A stretch of DNA of 60,623 nucleotides from Solirubrobacteraceae bacterium (lineage in GTDB: Bacteria > Actinomycetota > Thermoleophilia > Solirubrobacterales > Solirubrobacteraceae): positions 2,427 to 63,049 of the forward strand of contig JAUJOF010000014.1 in NCBI GenBank assembly GCA_030447785.1, written 5' to 3'. The position numbers were made by a program, and so were the translations under genes. How positions within the stretch are numbered: position 1 is the stretch's first letter; each line of letters starts with the position of its first letter. The notes under the pieces are model-generated. The model was not told the origin of the DNA and did not search any database. It saw only the letters and a list, made by a program, of their open reading frames with translations. Shown here in pieces: positions 16,429 through 24,096 of the stretch.

Positions 16429-17604
16429 ATGGCCCGGGTGCTGGCGGTCACCAACCTCTATCCGCCCCACCACCTGGGTGGCTACGAGGTCATCCAGAGC
16501 GGAGCGATGGCCGGCCTGCGCGCCGGCGGGCACGCCGTGCGGGTGCTCGCCTCGCGGACGACCTTCCCCGGACGCGGCCCCCAGACCGAGCCCGACGTGC
16601 ACCGTGACCTGCGCTGGTACTGGCGCGACCACGACTTCCCCGCCATGTCGCCGCGCGAGCGCTGGCGACTGGAGCGCGACAACGCCGCGACCTTCGCGCG
16701 CCACCTGCGCGAGCACCCTCCCGACGTCCTGTTCTGGTGGGCCATGGGCGGCATGTCGCTGGGCCTGGTCGAGCAGGGCCGTCGCGCGGGGCTGCCGGCC
16801 CTGGGCTACGTGGCCGACGACTGGCTGGCCTACGGGCCGCGGACCGACGGGTGGCTGCGCCTGTGGCGCCGTGCTCCGCGCCTCCTGGCCCGCGCGGTGG
16901 AGCGGGCTGGCGGGCTGCCCACGCGCTTCGAACCCGCGGGCGTGCGCTGGGTGTTCATCAGCGAGTTCCAGCGCCGGCGGTCGGGGTCGCCGCCGGGCTC
17001 GCTGGTGGCCCACCCGGGCGTGGACCCCGCGCGCTTCCCGCCCGCGCCGCCGCGGCCGGGCTGGAAGGGAGCCCTGGCCTGCGTCGGGCGCATCGACCCG
17101 CGCAAGGGCATCGACGTGGCCATGGACGCGCTGGGCGAGCTTCCGCACGCCACCCTCACCGTCACCGGGGCCGGCGACGACAGCCACCTGGCCGCTCTGC
17201 GCGCGCGGGCGGGCGCAGCGCGCACCCACTTCGCCGGCCACGGCGATCCGGCCGCCGCCTACGCCGCCGCCGACGCGGTGCTCTTCCCCGTGACCTGGGA
17301 GGAGCCCTTCGGGCTGGTGCCCCTGGAGGCCATGAGCGTTGGACGCCCCGTGGTGGCCACGGGCACCGGCGGCTCGGCCGAGTACCTGCGCGACGGCGAG
17401 AACTGCCTGCTGGTCCAGCCCGGCGACGCCCGCGCTCTGGCGGGCGCGGTGAGGCGCCTGGGCGCCGACGCGGCCCTGCGCGAGCGTCTCGTCGCCGGAG
17501 GCCGGGCGACCGCGGCGCGCTTCACCGAGGAGGGCCTGGCCGCCGCGCTGGGCGCGCAGGTGGCTCAGCTGGCCGCGGGGCGCAGCGCGCCGCCGCGCAG
17601 GTAG
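16429..17604 (+). CDS. glycosyltransferase family 4
   Basis: A 391-residue GT4 enzyme: VLAVTNLYPPHHLGGYEVIQ is the classic N-terminal acceptor-domain start with the GG loop. The donor domain shows WVFISEFQRRR, HPGVDPARFPP, CVGRIDPRKGIDVAMDAL and PVTWEEPFGLVPLEAMSVG with the conserved Glu pair, then GSAEYLRDGENCLLV. It acts in the cytoplasm at the membrane on the surface glycan. Its last 40 bp overlap the convergent flippase gene. It starts from a leaderless-type promoter. Confidence 0.92.
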   Translation: MARVLAVTNLYPPHHLGGYEVIQSGAMAGLRAGGHAVRVLASRTTFPGRGPQTEPDVHRDLRWYWRDHDFPAMSPRERWRLERDNAATFARHLREHPPDVLFWWAMGGMSLGLVEQGRRAGLPALGYVADDWLAYGPRTDGWLRLWRRAPRLLARAVERAGGLPTRFEPAGVRWVFISEFQRRRSGSPPGSLVAHPGVDPARFPPAPPRPGWKGALACVGRIDPRKGIDVAMDALGELPHATLTVTGAGDDSHLAALRARAGAARTHFAGHGDPAAAYAAADAVLFPVTWEEPFGLVPLEAMSVGRPVVATGTGGSAEYLRDGENCLLVQPGDARALAGAVRRLGADAALRERLVAGGRATAARFTEEGLAAALGAQVAQLAAGRSAPPRR

Positions 17605-19094
17605 CCCAGTGCCTCGCGCAGCAGCGGGCGCTCGAAGGCCACGGTGGCCGCGGCGGTCATCGCCAGGTAGAGCACGAGCTCCGCGACGGCCGCCAGGATG
17701 CCGCGGGGCCCTGCGCCCTCCAGTGCGCGCAGGCCGAGCACGACCACCACGGCTGGCACGCTGGGCGCCAGCGCCCGCAACGCGTGGCGAGCGAGGCGCA
17801 AGCCGCGGAACATCCGCGCCAGGTACACCGCGCGGACGGCCAGCGTCGTGGCGCCCAGCAGCAGGATGGCCAGCGCGTAGCCGGCCAGTCCCAGCGCGAG
17901 CAGCAGGGGAATGCCCAGGGCCAGGAAGGCGAGCGTGGTCACGACGGCGTTGATGGCCAGCGGGCGCGTGTCGCCGCGGGCGCGCACGTAGGCCGTCCAG
18001 TTGAAGCCCAGGTGCCCGACGGCGGCGATGGCGCCGAAGGCCTGGATGAGGCCCACCGCCGGCTCCCAGCGCTGGCCCAGCACGAAGCGCACGAGGTCGG
18101 GGGCGAAGAGGGCCAGCCCCAGGCCGAAGGGCATCGCCCACATGAGGGCGAGGCGGTTGGACTTCACGAAGCTCTCGAACAGCAGCTCGGTGCGATCGGC
18201 CACCGAGCAGATCGCCGGATACAGCGTCTGGGTGATGATCTGGTCGATGCGATCGGTCAACTGGGAGATGCTGGAGGCCAGCGCGATGGCGCCCACCCCG
18301 GCCAGGCCCACGGCCAGCTCGCCGAAGAACACCGCGCTCTGCACGGTCACCAGCGTTCCCAGGCTCGCCAGCAACAGCGGTCCCGAGAAGCTGACGTACT
18401 GCCGCGCGGTGCCGCGGTCGTAGCGCAGGCGCAGGCGCACCGGGCAGGAGGCCACGGCCACCACCGCCCCGGCCCAGGCGCCGGCCACCGCGCCCACCAC
18501 CAGCGCCCAGTATCCCGCGCCCGCCAGCGCGAGCACGACGGTGACCACGAGGCCGAGCACCGGGTCGACGGCCTGCAGCACCCGCAGGCGCCCGAAGCGC
18601 ATCCGCCGGTAGAGGATCCACAGGGGCGCTTGCAGGGTCATGGCCGGCAGCAGCGCGACCAGCACCAGCCCCGGAGCCAGCAGCCGGGGCTGGCCGTAGG
18701 CCAGCGCGATCAGCGGCACCACCGCGAGCATGAGCATCGCCAGCGCGGCGTTGAACAGGCACTCCAGCGTGAAGGCCTTCTGGAAGGCCAGCTCCTGGTC
18801 GGGGTCGTCCTGTTGGACGTACTTGTCGTTGATCCCCGCCTGCTTGAGCAGCGTGATCGAGCCGACCGCCACCACCAGGATGCCCCACACCCCGAACTGC
18901 TCGGGCGTGAGCAGCGCCGCCAGGACGAAGCCCTTGAGGAACCCCAGGGCGGTGACCCCCGACAGGAACGCTCCGTTGATCAGCGTGCCGCGCGCGGCGT
19001 GCTCGCGCAGGGTGCGTCCGTCGAGGTCGAAGCGCTCGCTGACGGGGTCGGGCGGAAGCCCCGGAGCGGCGGCGGGGTTGGAGATCTGAGACAT
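17565..19094 (-). CDS. Wzx/MOP-type polysaccharide flippase
   Basis: A 509-residue integral membrane protein of the MOP exporter superfamily that flips lipid-linked oligosaccharides across the cytoplasmic membrane. About 12-14 hydrophobic segments can be followed, starting at GAFLSGVTALGFLKGFVLAA. Family-like stretches include TPEQFGVWGILVVAVGSITL, QAPLWILYRRMRFGRLRVLQ and LYPAICSVADRTELLFESFV. The ATG at 19094 is preferred; a longer upstream extension is Arg/Ala-rich junk. It is the only flippase seen in the window and is the natural exporter for the glycan built by the surrounding transferases. No Wzy polymerase is recognised here. Confidence 0.9.
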   Translation of the reverse strand: MSQISNPAAAPGLPPDPVSERFDLDGRTLREHAARGTLINGAFLSGVTALGFLKGFVLAALLTPEQFGVWGILVVAVGSITLLKQAGINDKYVQQDDPDQELAFQKAFTLECLFNAALAMLMLAVVPLIALAYGQPRLLAPGLVLVALLPAMTLQAPLWILYRRMRFGRLRVLQAVDPVLGLVVTVVLALAGAGYWALVVGAVAGAWAGAVVAVASCPVRLRLRYDRGTARQYVSFSGPLLLASLGTLVTVQSAVFFGELAVGLAGVGAIALASSISQLTDRIDQIITQTLYPAICSVADRTELLFESFVKSNRLALMWAMPFGLGLALFAPDLVRFVLGQRWEPAVGLIQAFGAIAAVGHLGFNWTAYVRARGDTRPLAINAVVTTLAFLALGIPLLLALGLAGYALAILLLGATTLAVRAVYLARMFRGLRLARHALRALAPSVPAVVVVLGLRALEGAGPRGILAAVAELVLYLAMTAAATVAFERPLLREALGYLRGGALRPAAS

Positions 19095-19126
19095 CGAGCC
19101 TGGGGTGAGCCTGGCACAATGCCCGC

Positions 19127-19771
19127 GTGGCCCGTCGCATCCCCCTGCGCAGGCTGGCCAGCACGCGGGCCGGGCGGCAGGTCGCACGCACGGCCTGGCG
19201 CTGGCAGTACCGCTGGGGGCCGCGGCTGCGCTCCTCACTGCGCCGGCGGTGGCTGCTGCTCAGCCATCCCCACACCGACATCCGCTTCGAGGGCCCGGTG
19301 TACCTGGGGCCGCGCTTCTCGCTGCACGCGCCGATGGGCGGCACGCTGGTCGTGGGAGCGGGCACGCAGTTTCGCCGCGGGTTCCACCTCGAGCTGGGAC
19401 ACCAGGCCCGCGTGACGATCGGCCGCGACTGCGTGTTCACCCACGACGCCCTGGTGCAGTGCTCGACCTCGATCGACATCGGCGACCGGTGCAACTTCGG
19501 GCAGGCGCTGATGATCGTCGACGGAAACCACCGCTACCGCGACCCCGACGTCCCGCTGCTCGAGCAGGGCTACGACTTCCGCCCCATCCGCATCGGAGAC
19601 GACGCGACCGTGCTGACCAAGTGCACGATCGTGGCCGATCTGGGGCGCAAGGCGATGGTGGCGGCCAACGCGGTGGTGACCCGCCCGGTGCCCGAGTTCA
19701 CGGTCGTCGGCGGCGTGCCCGCGCGGGAGATCGAGTACTACGGCCCGCCGCGGGGCGATCCGCCAGGTTGA
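19127..19771 (+). CDS. hexapeptide-repeat (LbH) O-acyltransferase
   Basis: A 214-residue left-handed beta-helix protein. Repeated hexapeptide-type turns run from VYLGPRFSLHAPMGG through VTIGRDCVFTHDALVQCSTS and IDIGDRCNFGQALMIVDGNH to IRIGDDATVLTKCTIVADLG. The catalytic-type histidine is in VDGNHRYRD, as in WbbJ/maltose O-acetyltransferase relatives, and VVGGVPAREIEYYG is the usual end. It would O-acetylate a sugar of the glycan with acetyl-CoA. It starts at GTG, 32 bp from the divergent flippase start. Confidence 0.88.
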   Translation: MARRIPLRRLASTRAGRQVARTAWRWQYRWGPRLRSSLRRRWLLLSHPHTDIRFEGPVYLGPRFSLHAPMGGTLVVGAGTQFRRGFHLELGHQARVTIGRDCVFTHDALVQCSTSIDIGDRCNFGQALMIVDGNHRYRDPDVPLLEQGYDFRPIRIGDDATVLTKCTIVADLGRKAMVAANAVVTRPVPEFTVVGGVPAREIEYYGPPRGDPPG

Positions 19772-19798
19772 GCGGCGATCTCGGTAGGCCGCACCGCC

Positions 19799-19865
19799 CG
19801 CCGGAACGGCGAAGCGACCTTCTCTCGAAGGATCGACATGGATGTCGATCCCGTCTACTGATACG
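19799..19865. repeat. structured dispersed repeat, copy 1
   Basis: A 67-bp element almost identical to 23917-23985 (three mismatches and a 2-nt gap). It contains the hairpin CGCCG-GAA-CGGCG (19799-19811) and a perfect inverted repeat with arms GGATCGACAT and ATGTCGATCC around GG (19830-19851). It sits between two convergent genes, like a REP-type element at transcript ends. Confidence 0.85.
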
Positions 19866-19934
19866 TCTTGAGCAGGGTGTCGATCCCGTCTACTGGGATA
19901 CGTCCTGAGCCGTCTACCGGGATACGTGCTGAGC
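19846..19934. repeat. three tandem copies of a 24-30-bp unit
   Basis: Units at 19846-19873, 19881-19910 and 19911-19934 share the core CGTCTACTGGGATACGTCCT with small changes. The third unit forms the last codons and the stop of the methyltransferase gene on the minus strand. The first unit overlaps the end of the structured repeat. Confidence 0.8.
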
Positions 19935-20735
19935 GCCTGGCCGGGGACGGGCGAGGATGGCCGCGTGGGGCTCGCCCCACAGCGCGCCGACCATCAGACG
20001 GCGCACCTCCCGGCTGCGCAACGCGGCGGGACGCGGGCGGGCCCGCGGATGTGCCGCGCCCGCGGGCATGCGCACCACCCGGGGCGGTGCCGCCTCGGTC
20101 AGACCCGCCGCGGCGACCATGCGCCGCAGCGCGGCCACGTTGGGCAGCCACCACCACGGGCGGCCGACCGCGTCCAGGCCGGCCAGCGCGCGCCGGGGCG
20201 CGCGCAGGCTCAGCGGGAGGTCGATCGCGTCGACCACGAGCAGGCTGCCCCGGCACACCGCCGCGGCCTGCGCCAGCGCGCCCACCGGGTCGCGCAGGTG
20301 CAGCAGCAGGCTGCCGACATAGACGAGGTCGAAGGTGCCGAGCTCGCCGGGATCGAGGTCGTGGATGCTGCGCTCCTCCCAGCGAGCCCGCGAGCCCAGG
20401 GCCTCGGCGGCGAGGCGAAAGCCCGCGCCACCGTGCTTGCGCCGGGCGATGGCCTCCACCGTGGAGGGCTGCGAGCCGGCGGGCCAGTCCCAGGCCAGAG
20501 GGTCGACGACGTCGATGGCGACGACCTCCGCGGCGCCGCGGCGTTCCATCTCGAAGGCCCAGAAGCCGTCGAAGGTGCCGACGTCCAGGCAGCGTAGGCC
20601 GGCCAGCGAGGCCCGGAGCGGCAGGCGGGCCGGCAGCGAGCGCAGGTCGTACCAGCCGGGGGTGACCAGGCCGGGTCCCAGCTCGAGCGTGTGGTACCAC
20701 TGCTCGTGCTGCGCGACGCGGGCGGCCAGGTCCAT
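19914..20735 (-). CDS. CmoB-like SAM-dependent methyltransferase, paralogue C
   Basis: A 273-residue methyltransferase, third member of the family in the window: EQWYHTLELGPGLVTPGWYD, CLDVGTFDGFWAFEMERRG, FDLVYVGSLLLHLRDPVGAL and WWWLPNVAALRRMVAAAGL. It resembles paralogue B (12606) most in the N-terminal half. The ATG at 20735 lies 12 nt from a minus-strand TATGCT box (20748-20753). The final residues AQHVSR and the stop are encoded by the tandem repeat unit next to the gene, so the C-terminus was reshaped by the repeat. The likely substrate is a glycan sugar; this is inferred. Confidence 0.82.
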   Translation of the reverse strand: MDLAARVAQHEQWYHTLELGPGLVTPGWYDLRSLPARLPLRASLAGLRCLDVGTFDGFWAFEMERRGAAEVVAIDVVDPLAWDWPAGSQPSTVEAIARRKHGGAGFRLAAEALGSRARWEERSIHDLDPGELGTFDLVYVGSLLLHLRDPVGALAQAAAVCRGSLLVVDAIDLPLSLRAPRRALAGLDAVGRPWWWLPNVAALRRMVAAAGLTEAAPPRVVRMPAGAAHPRARPRPAALRSREVRRLMVGALWGEPHAAILARPRPGAQHVSR

Positions 20736-20757
20736 CCTCGCGCGCGAGCATAGACCC

Positions 20758-21486
20758 ATGGCGGCACAGGACATCGACACCGTGGTGATCCTCTGCGGCG
20801 GGCGCGGGACCCGCCTGCAGGAGCACACCCAGACGATCCCCAAGCCGTTGGTGGAGATCGGCGGGCGGCCGATCGTCTGGCACGTCATCCGCCTGTACGC
20901 TGCCTTCGGGCTGCGCCGCTTCGTGCTGTGCACGGGCTACAAGGGTGAGCTGATCGAGCGGTTCGCGGCGGGCTGTGAGTGGCCGGCAGGGGTGGAGGTG
21001 GTGTGCGTGGACACCGGGGCGGACACCCCGACGGGTGGGCGTATCGCCCGGGTGGCCGAGCGCCTGGGTGACGGGCCGTTCTGTGCGACCTACGCCGACG
21101 GCGTGGCCGACATCGACCTGACGCGGTTGCTGGGCTTCCACCGCGCCCACGACGCGCTGGCCACGATGACCGTGGTGCGCCCGCAGCTGCAGTTCGGGGT
21201 GGTGGACGTGGCCGGCGAGGAGGGGACGGTGGCGGGCTTTCACGAGAAGCCGCGCTCCGAGCACTGGATCAACGGCGGGTTCTTCTGCTTCGAGCAGGGG
21301 GTGTTCGACTACCTCAGCGACTCCAGCGTGCTGGAGCGCGAGCCCTTGGAGGGCCTGGCCGAGGAGGGCCAGCTGCGCGCCTTTCGCCACACGGGCTTTT
21401 GGGAGTGCATGGACACCTACAAGGACGCGGTGGCGCTCAACGACCTGTGGGCCTGCGGTCGGCCACCCTGGAAGGTCTGGGACTGA
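20758..21486 (+). CDS. rfbF: glucose-1-phosphate cytidylyltransferase
   Basis: A 242-residue nucleotidyltransferase that makes CDP-glucose from CTP and glucose 1-phosphate. The nucleotide-binding N-terminus is VVILCGGRGTRLQEHTQTIP followed by KPLVEIGGRPIVWHVIRLYA, the RfbF pattern. Further matches are CTGYKGELIERF, TYADGVADIDL, GFHEKPRSEHWINGGFFCFE and the C-terminal GFWECMDTYKD. It is slightly shorter than the usual ~257 residues. The next gene encodes an RfbG-like dehydratase that would use its product, and the stop overlaps that gene's start, so the pair forms the first two steps of a CDP-deoxyhexose pathway. Confidence 0.88.
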   Translation: MAAQDIDTVVILCGGRGTRLQEHTQTIPKPLVEIGGRPIVWHVIRLYAAFGLRRFVLCTGYKGELIERFAAGCEWPAGVEVVCVDTGADTPTGGRIARVAERLGDGPFCATYADGVADIDLTRLLGFHRAHDALATMTVVRPQLQFGVVDVAGEEGTVAGFHEKPRSEHWINGGFFCFEQGVFDYLSDSSVLEREPLEGLAEEGQLRAFRHTGFWECMDTYKDAVALNDLWACGRPPWKVWD

Positions 21487-22433
21487 GAAGCGCGCTGGTG
21501 ACCGGGGCCAGCGGGCTGATCGGCTCTTGGCTGGTCGCCGCGCTGGTGCAGCGCGGCGTGGGCGTGGTGATCCTGCGTCGTCCTGGCGGAACGTCGCCCC
21601 GACCTGGACGGGTCACGACCGTCGAGGGCGAGCTGACCGATGAACGGGCCTTGGTGGCTGCCCTCGCCGACCACGAGGTCGACACGGTCTTCCACCTGGC
21701 CGCCCAGTCGATCGTGGGCAGCGCACGCGAGGCACCCACCGCCACCTTCGAGACCAACGTGCGGGGGACCTGGACGGTGCTGGAGGCCTGCCGGCGCCAC
21801 GGCACGCCCCGCGTGGTCGTCGCCGGCTCGGACAAGGCCTACGGCCCCGGCCACCAGCCGCCCTACCGCGAGGACCAGGCCCTGGCCCCCGCCTTCCCCT
21901 ACGACGTCTCCAAGGCCTGCGCCGACCTGCTCGCACGCTCCTACTGGAACGCCTACGCGCTGCCCGTCGCGGTGACGCGCCTGACCAACGTCTACGGTGG
22001 CGCAGACCGTCAGCCCTCACGCCTGATCCCCGCCGCGGTCGGCGCCGCGCTGGCCGGCCGCCCGCCGATCATCCGCTCCGACGGCACCCCCCAGCGCGAC
22101 TTCCTCTACGTCGAGGACGCCGTCGAGGCCTACCTGCGCATCGCCCAGGCGCTGGGCGATCCCCACGCCGGCGTGCGCGGCCAGGCCCTCAACGGTGGCA
22201 GTGAGCAGCCCTGCTCGGTCCGCGCGGTGGTCGAGCTGGTGTGCGCGCTGGCCGGCACCGGCCAGGAGCCCGACGTCCAGGGCTCGGGGACGCCGCCGGG
22301 CGAGCTGGAGGACCAGTGGGTCGACGCCTCGCGGCTGCGCGAGCTGACCGGCTGGCGGGCGCACGTGGGCCTGGAGGAGGGTCTGCGCCGCACCGTGGAG
22401 TGGTACCGCGCCCATCCCGACGCGCTGTGCTGA
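21483..22433 (+). CDS. rfbG: CDP-glucose 4,6-dehydratase-like SDR
   Basis: A 316-residue extended short-chain dehydrogenase/epimerase. The Rossmann NAD loop is ALVTGASGLIGSWLVAALVQ. The dehydratase-type motifs are TVFHLAAQSIVGSAREAPT, GSDKAYGPGHQPPYREDQAL, the YDVSK catalytic pair, LTNVYGGADRQPSRLIPAAV and IRSDGTPQRDFLYVEDAVEA, all close to RfbG. It would remove water from CDP-glucose to give CDP-4-keto-6-deoxyglucose. The only in-frame codon that keeps the first beta strand is CTG at 21483, overlapping the rfbF stop as CTGA; a GTG at 21498 would start inside the strand. A CTG start by coupling is my choice. Confidence 0.8.
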   Translation: MRSALVTGASGLIGSWLVAALVQRGVGVVILRRPGGTSPRPGRVTTVEGELTDERALVAALADHEVDTVFHLAAQSIVGSAREAPTATFETNVRGTWTVLEACRRHGTPRVVVAGSDKAYGPGHQPPYREDQALAPAFPYDVSKACADLLARSYWNAYALPVAVTRLTNVYGGADRQPSRLIPAAVGAALAGRPPIIRSDGTPQRDFLYVEDAVEAYLRIAQALGDPHAGVRGQALNGGSEQPCSVRAVVELVCALAGTGQEPDVQGSGTPPGELEDQWVDASRLRELTGWRAHVGLEEGLRRTVEWYRAHPDALC

Positions 22434-23086
22434 GCGCGAGCCGCGCCCGGGTCGAGGCGCTACCCGCCGACGCCGCGGTGCTCGACGTGGGCGGCTGGGC
22501 CAGCCCGCTGGCCCGCGCGGACTGGGTGCTCGACCTCATGCCATGGGCGACGCGCGGCCTCTACGGGCCGGCCGATCCCGCGGCCGAGCGCTTCAGCGCC
22601 GCCACCTGGGTGCAGCGCGACATCTGCGCGCGCGAGCCCTGGCCCTTCGCCGACGGCGCCTTCGACTTCGCGGTCTGCTCGCACACGCTCGAGGACGTGC
22701 GCGACCCGGTCTGGGTGTGCTCCGAGCTGTCGCGCGTGGCCCGCGCCGGGTACGTGGAGGTGCCCTCGCGCCTGGAGGACCAGACCTACGGCGTGCAGGG
22801 CCCGTGGGTGGGCTGGGGCCACCATCACTGGCTGGTCGACGTGGTCGACGGCGGGCTGGAGTTCGTCTTCAAGTCCCACATCCTGGTCCGCGAGGACCTG
22901 CACTTCACGGCCGGCTTCGCCGCGTCGCTGGCGCCCGAGGAGCGGGTGACCACGCTGTGGTGGGAGGGCGAGGTGCGCGCCTGGGAGCGGGTCTTCGTGG
23001 ACGCCTCGCTGGACGACTGGCTGCGTGCGCCCATCCTCGCCCGCGGGCCGGTGGCCCGCCCGCGCCGGCGGCGGTGGCGGCGCTGA
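22427..23086 (+). CDS. SAM-dependent methyltransferase
   Basis: A 219-residue methyltransferase-like protein: AAVLDVGGWASPLARADWVL as the SAM-binding strand, PFADGAFDFAVCSHTLEDVR as the acidic/post-motif region, then RVARAGYVEVPSRLEDQTYG and HHHWLVDVVDGGLEFVFKSH. This arrangement, with a VPS...E loop, is seen in methyltransferases encoded in polysaccharide loci. The GTG start at 22427 overlaps the stop of the dehydratase gene, so rfbF, the dehydratase and this gene form one coupled unit. The substrate is probably the CDP-sugar or its glycan product; this is inference. Confidence 0.75.
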   Translation: MLSASRARVEALPADAAVLDVGGWASPLARADWVLDLMPWATRGLYGPADPAAERFSAATWVQRDICAREPWPFADGAFDFAVCSHTLEDVRDPVWVCSELSRVARAGYVEVPSRLEDQTYGVQGPWVGWGHHHWLVDVVDGGLEFVFKSHILVREDLHFTAGFAASLAPEERVTTLWWEGEVRAWERVFVDASLDDWLRAPILARGPVARPRRRRWRR

Positions 23087-23093
23087 GGCCCCG

Positions 23094-23099
23094 TACACT
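23094..23099 (+). promoter_or_regulatory. TANNNT -10 box for yebC
   Basis: TACACT, 6 nt before the ATG at 23106. Confidence 0.5.
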
Positions 23100-23105
23100 C
23101 CGGGC

Positions 23106-23855
23106 ATGGCCGGACACTCCAAGTGGGCGGGGATCAAGCACAAGAAGGCGATCGTCGACGCGCGGCGGGGCAAGCTGTTCACCAAGCTCGCGCGCCAGAT
23201 CTCGGTGGCCGCTCGCGAGGGCGGCGGCGACGTGGAGGGCAATCCGGCTCTCGGCCTGGCCGTGCAGAAGGCCAAGGACGCCTCGATGCCCAAGGACAAC
23301 ATCGAGCGCGCGATCGCCAAGGGCACCGGCGCCGACAAGGACGCGGCCGCCTTCGTCTCCGTGGTCTACGAGGGCTACGGGCCGGGCGGGGTCGCCATGC
23401 TCGTCGATGCGCTGACCGACAACCGCAACCGCACCGGGTCGGAGATCCGCCACCTGTTCGCCAAGCACGGCGGGAACCTCGGCGAGCCCGGCTCGGTGGG
23501 CTACCTGTTCGACAAGCGCGGGCTGATCGTGGTCTCCGCCGAGCGCTACTCCGAGGACGATCTCCTGGCCGCGATCGAGGCGGGTGCGCAGGATGTCGCG
23601 GTGGACGACGACGTCTTCGAGATCCTCACCGAGCCCGGCGACCTGCGCTCGGTGCGCGCCGCGCTGGAGGACTCGGGCGTGCAGATCGACGCGGCCGACG
23701 TGGTCCAGCAGCCCAGCATGCGCGTGGCGCTGGACGCCGACCAGGCCGCCAGGGTGCTGCGCCTGATCGAGACGCTGGAGGACAACGACGACGTCAACGA
23801 GGTCCACGCCAACTTCGACGCGCCCGCCGAGGTGCTCGAGGAGGTCGCGGGCTAG
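23106..23855 (+). CDS. yebC: YebC/PmpR family protein
   Basis: A 249-residue member of the YebC/TACO1 family. It begins with the invariant MAGHSKWAGIKHKKAIVDAR, followed by GKLFTKLARQISVAAREGGG, KAKDASMPKDNIERAIAKGT and GYGPGGVAMLVDALTDNRNR. Members have been described as DNA-binding regulators and as factors that relieve ribosome stalling. It lies upstream of ruvC-ruvA-ruvB, the common bacterial order, but here a repeat element and two unrelated genes separate them. Confidence 0.95.
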   Translation: MAGHSKWAGIKHKKAIVDARRGKLFTKLARQISVAAREGGGDVEGNPALGLAVQKAKDASMPKDNIERAIAKGTGADKDAAAFVSVVYEGYGPGGVAMLVDALTDNRNRTGSEIRHLFAKHGGNLGEPGSVGYLFDKRGLIVVSAERYSEDDLLAAIEAGAQDVAVDDDVFEILTEPGDLRSVRAALEDSGVQIDAADVVQQPSMRVALDADQAARVLRLIETLEDNDDVNEVHANFDAPAEVLEEVAG

Positions 23856-23877
23856 GGCCGCTCCCGTCAGGCCGGCC

Positions 23878-23985
23878 GTCCCGGATGGATCGCGTAGCGA
23901 TCCTGCCGGGACTCGCCGCCGGAACGGCGAAGCGATCTTCTCTCGAAGGATCGACATGGATGTCGATCCCGTCCCCTGAGATACG
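23878..23985. repeat. structured dispersed repeat, copy 2, with extra hairpin
   Basis: 23917-23985 matches the element at 19799. Before it stands a larger hairpin: GTCCCGG (23878-23884) pairs with CCGGGAC (23906-23912), enclosing GGATCGC-GTA-GCGATCC (23887-23903). CGCCG-GAA-CGGCG and the 10-bp inverted repeat (23948-23969) follow. Four stems in ~110 bp after a stop codon suggest a role in RNA 3'-end formation or stability. Confidence 0.85.
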
Positions 23986-24083
23986 GCCCTGGCCGGACGT
24001 TCGTCCAGGCGCGTACCCCCGGGCGCTTCGACGGCGCTTACCCGACTGAACCCGTTCCTCGCGCCGCCGTCCGGCGCACCGTC

Positions 24084-24089
24084 AAGGAG
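24084..24089 (+). promoter_or_regulatory. strong ribosome binding site
   Basis: AAGGAG ends 7 nt before the ATG at 24097. It is one of few good Shine-Dalgarno sequences in the window and fixes the start of the small exported protein. Confidence 0.6.
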
Positions 24090-24096
24090 ACTCTCG

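Noticed and set aside
19846..19934. A CRISPR array
   Set aside because: Only three imperfect units, almost without spacers and with no cas genes; it is a plain tandem repeat.
23878..23985. A simple rho-independent terminator after yebC
   Set aside because: The stems are strong but no T-run follows, and most of the element recurs elsewhere; it is better described as a dispersed repeat.
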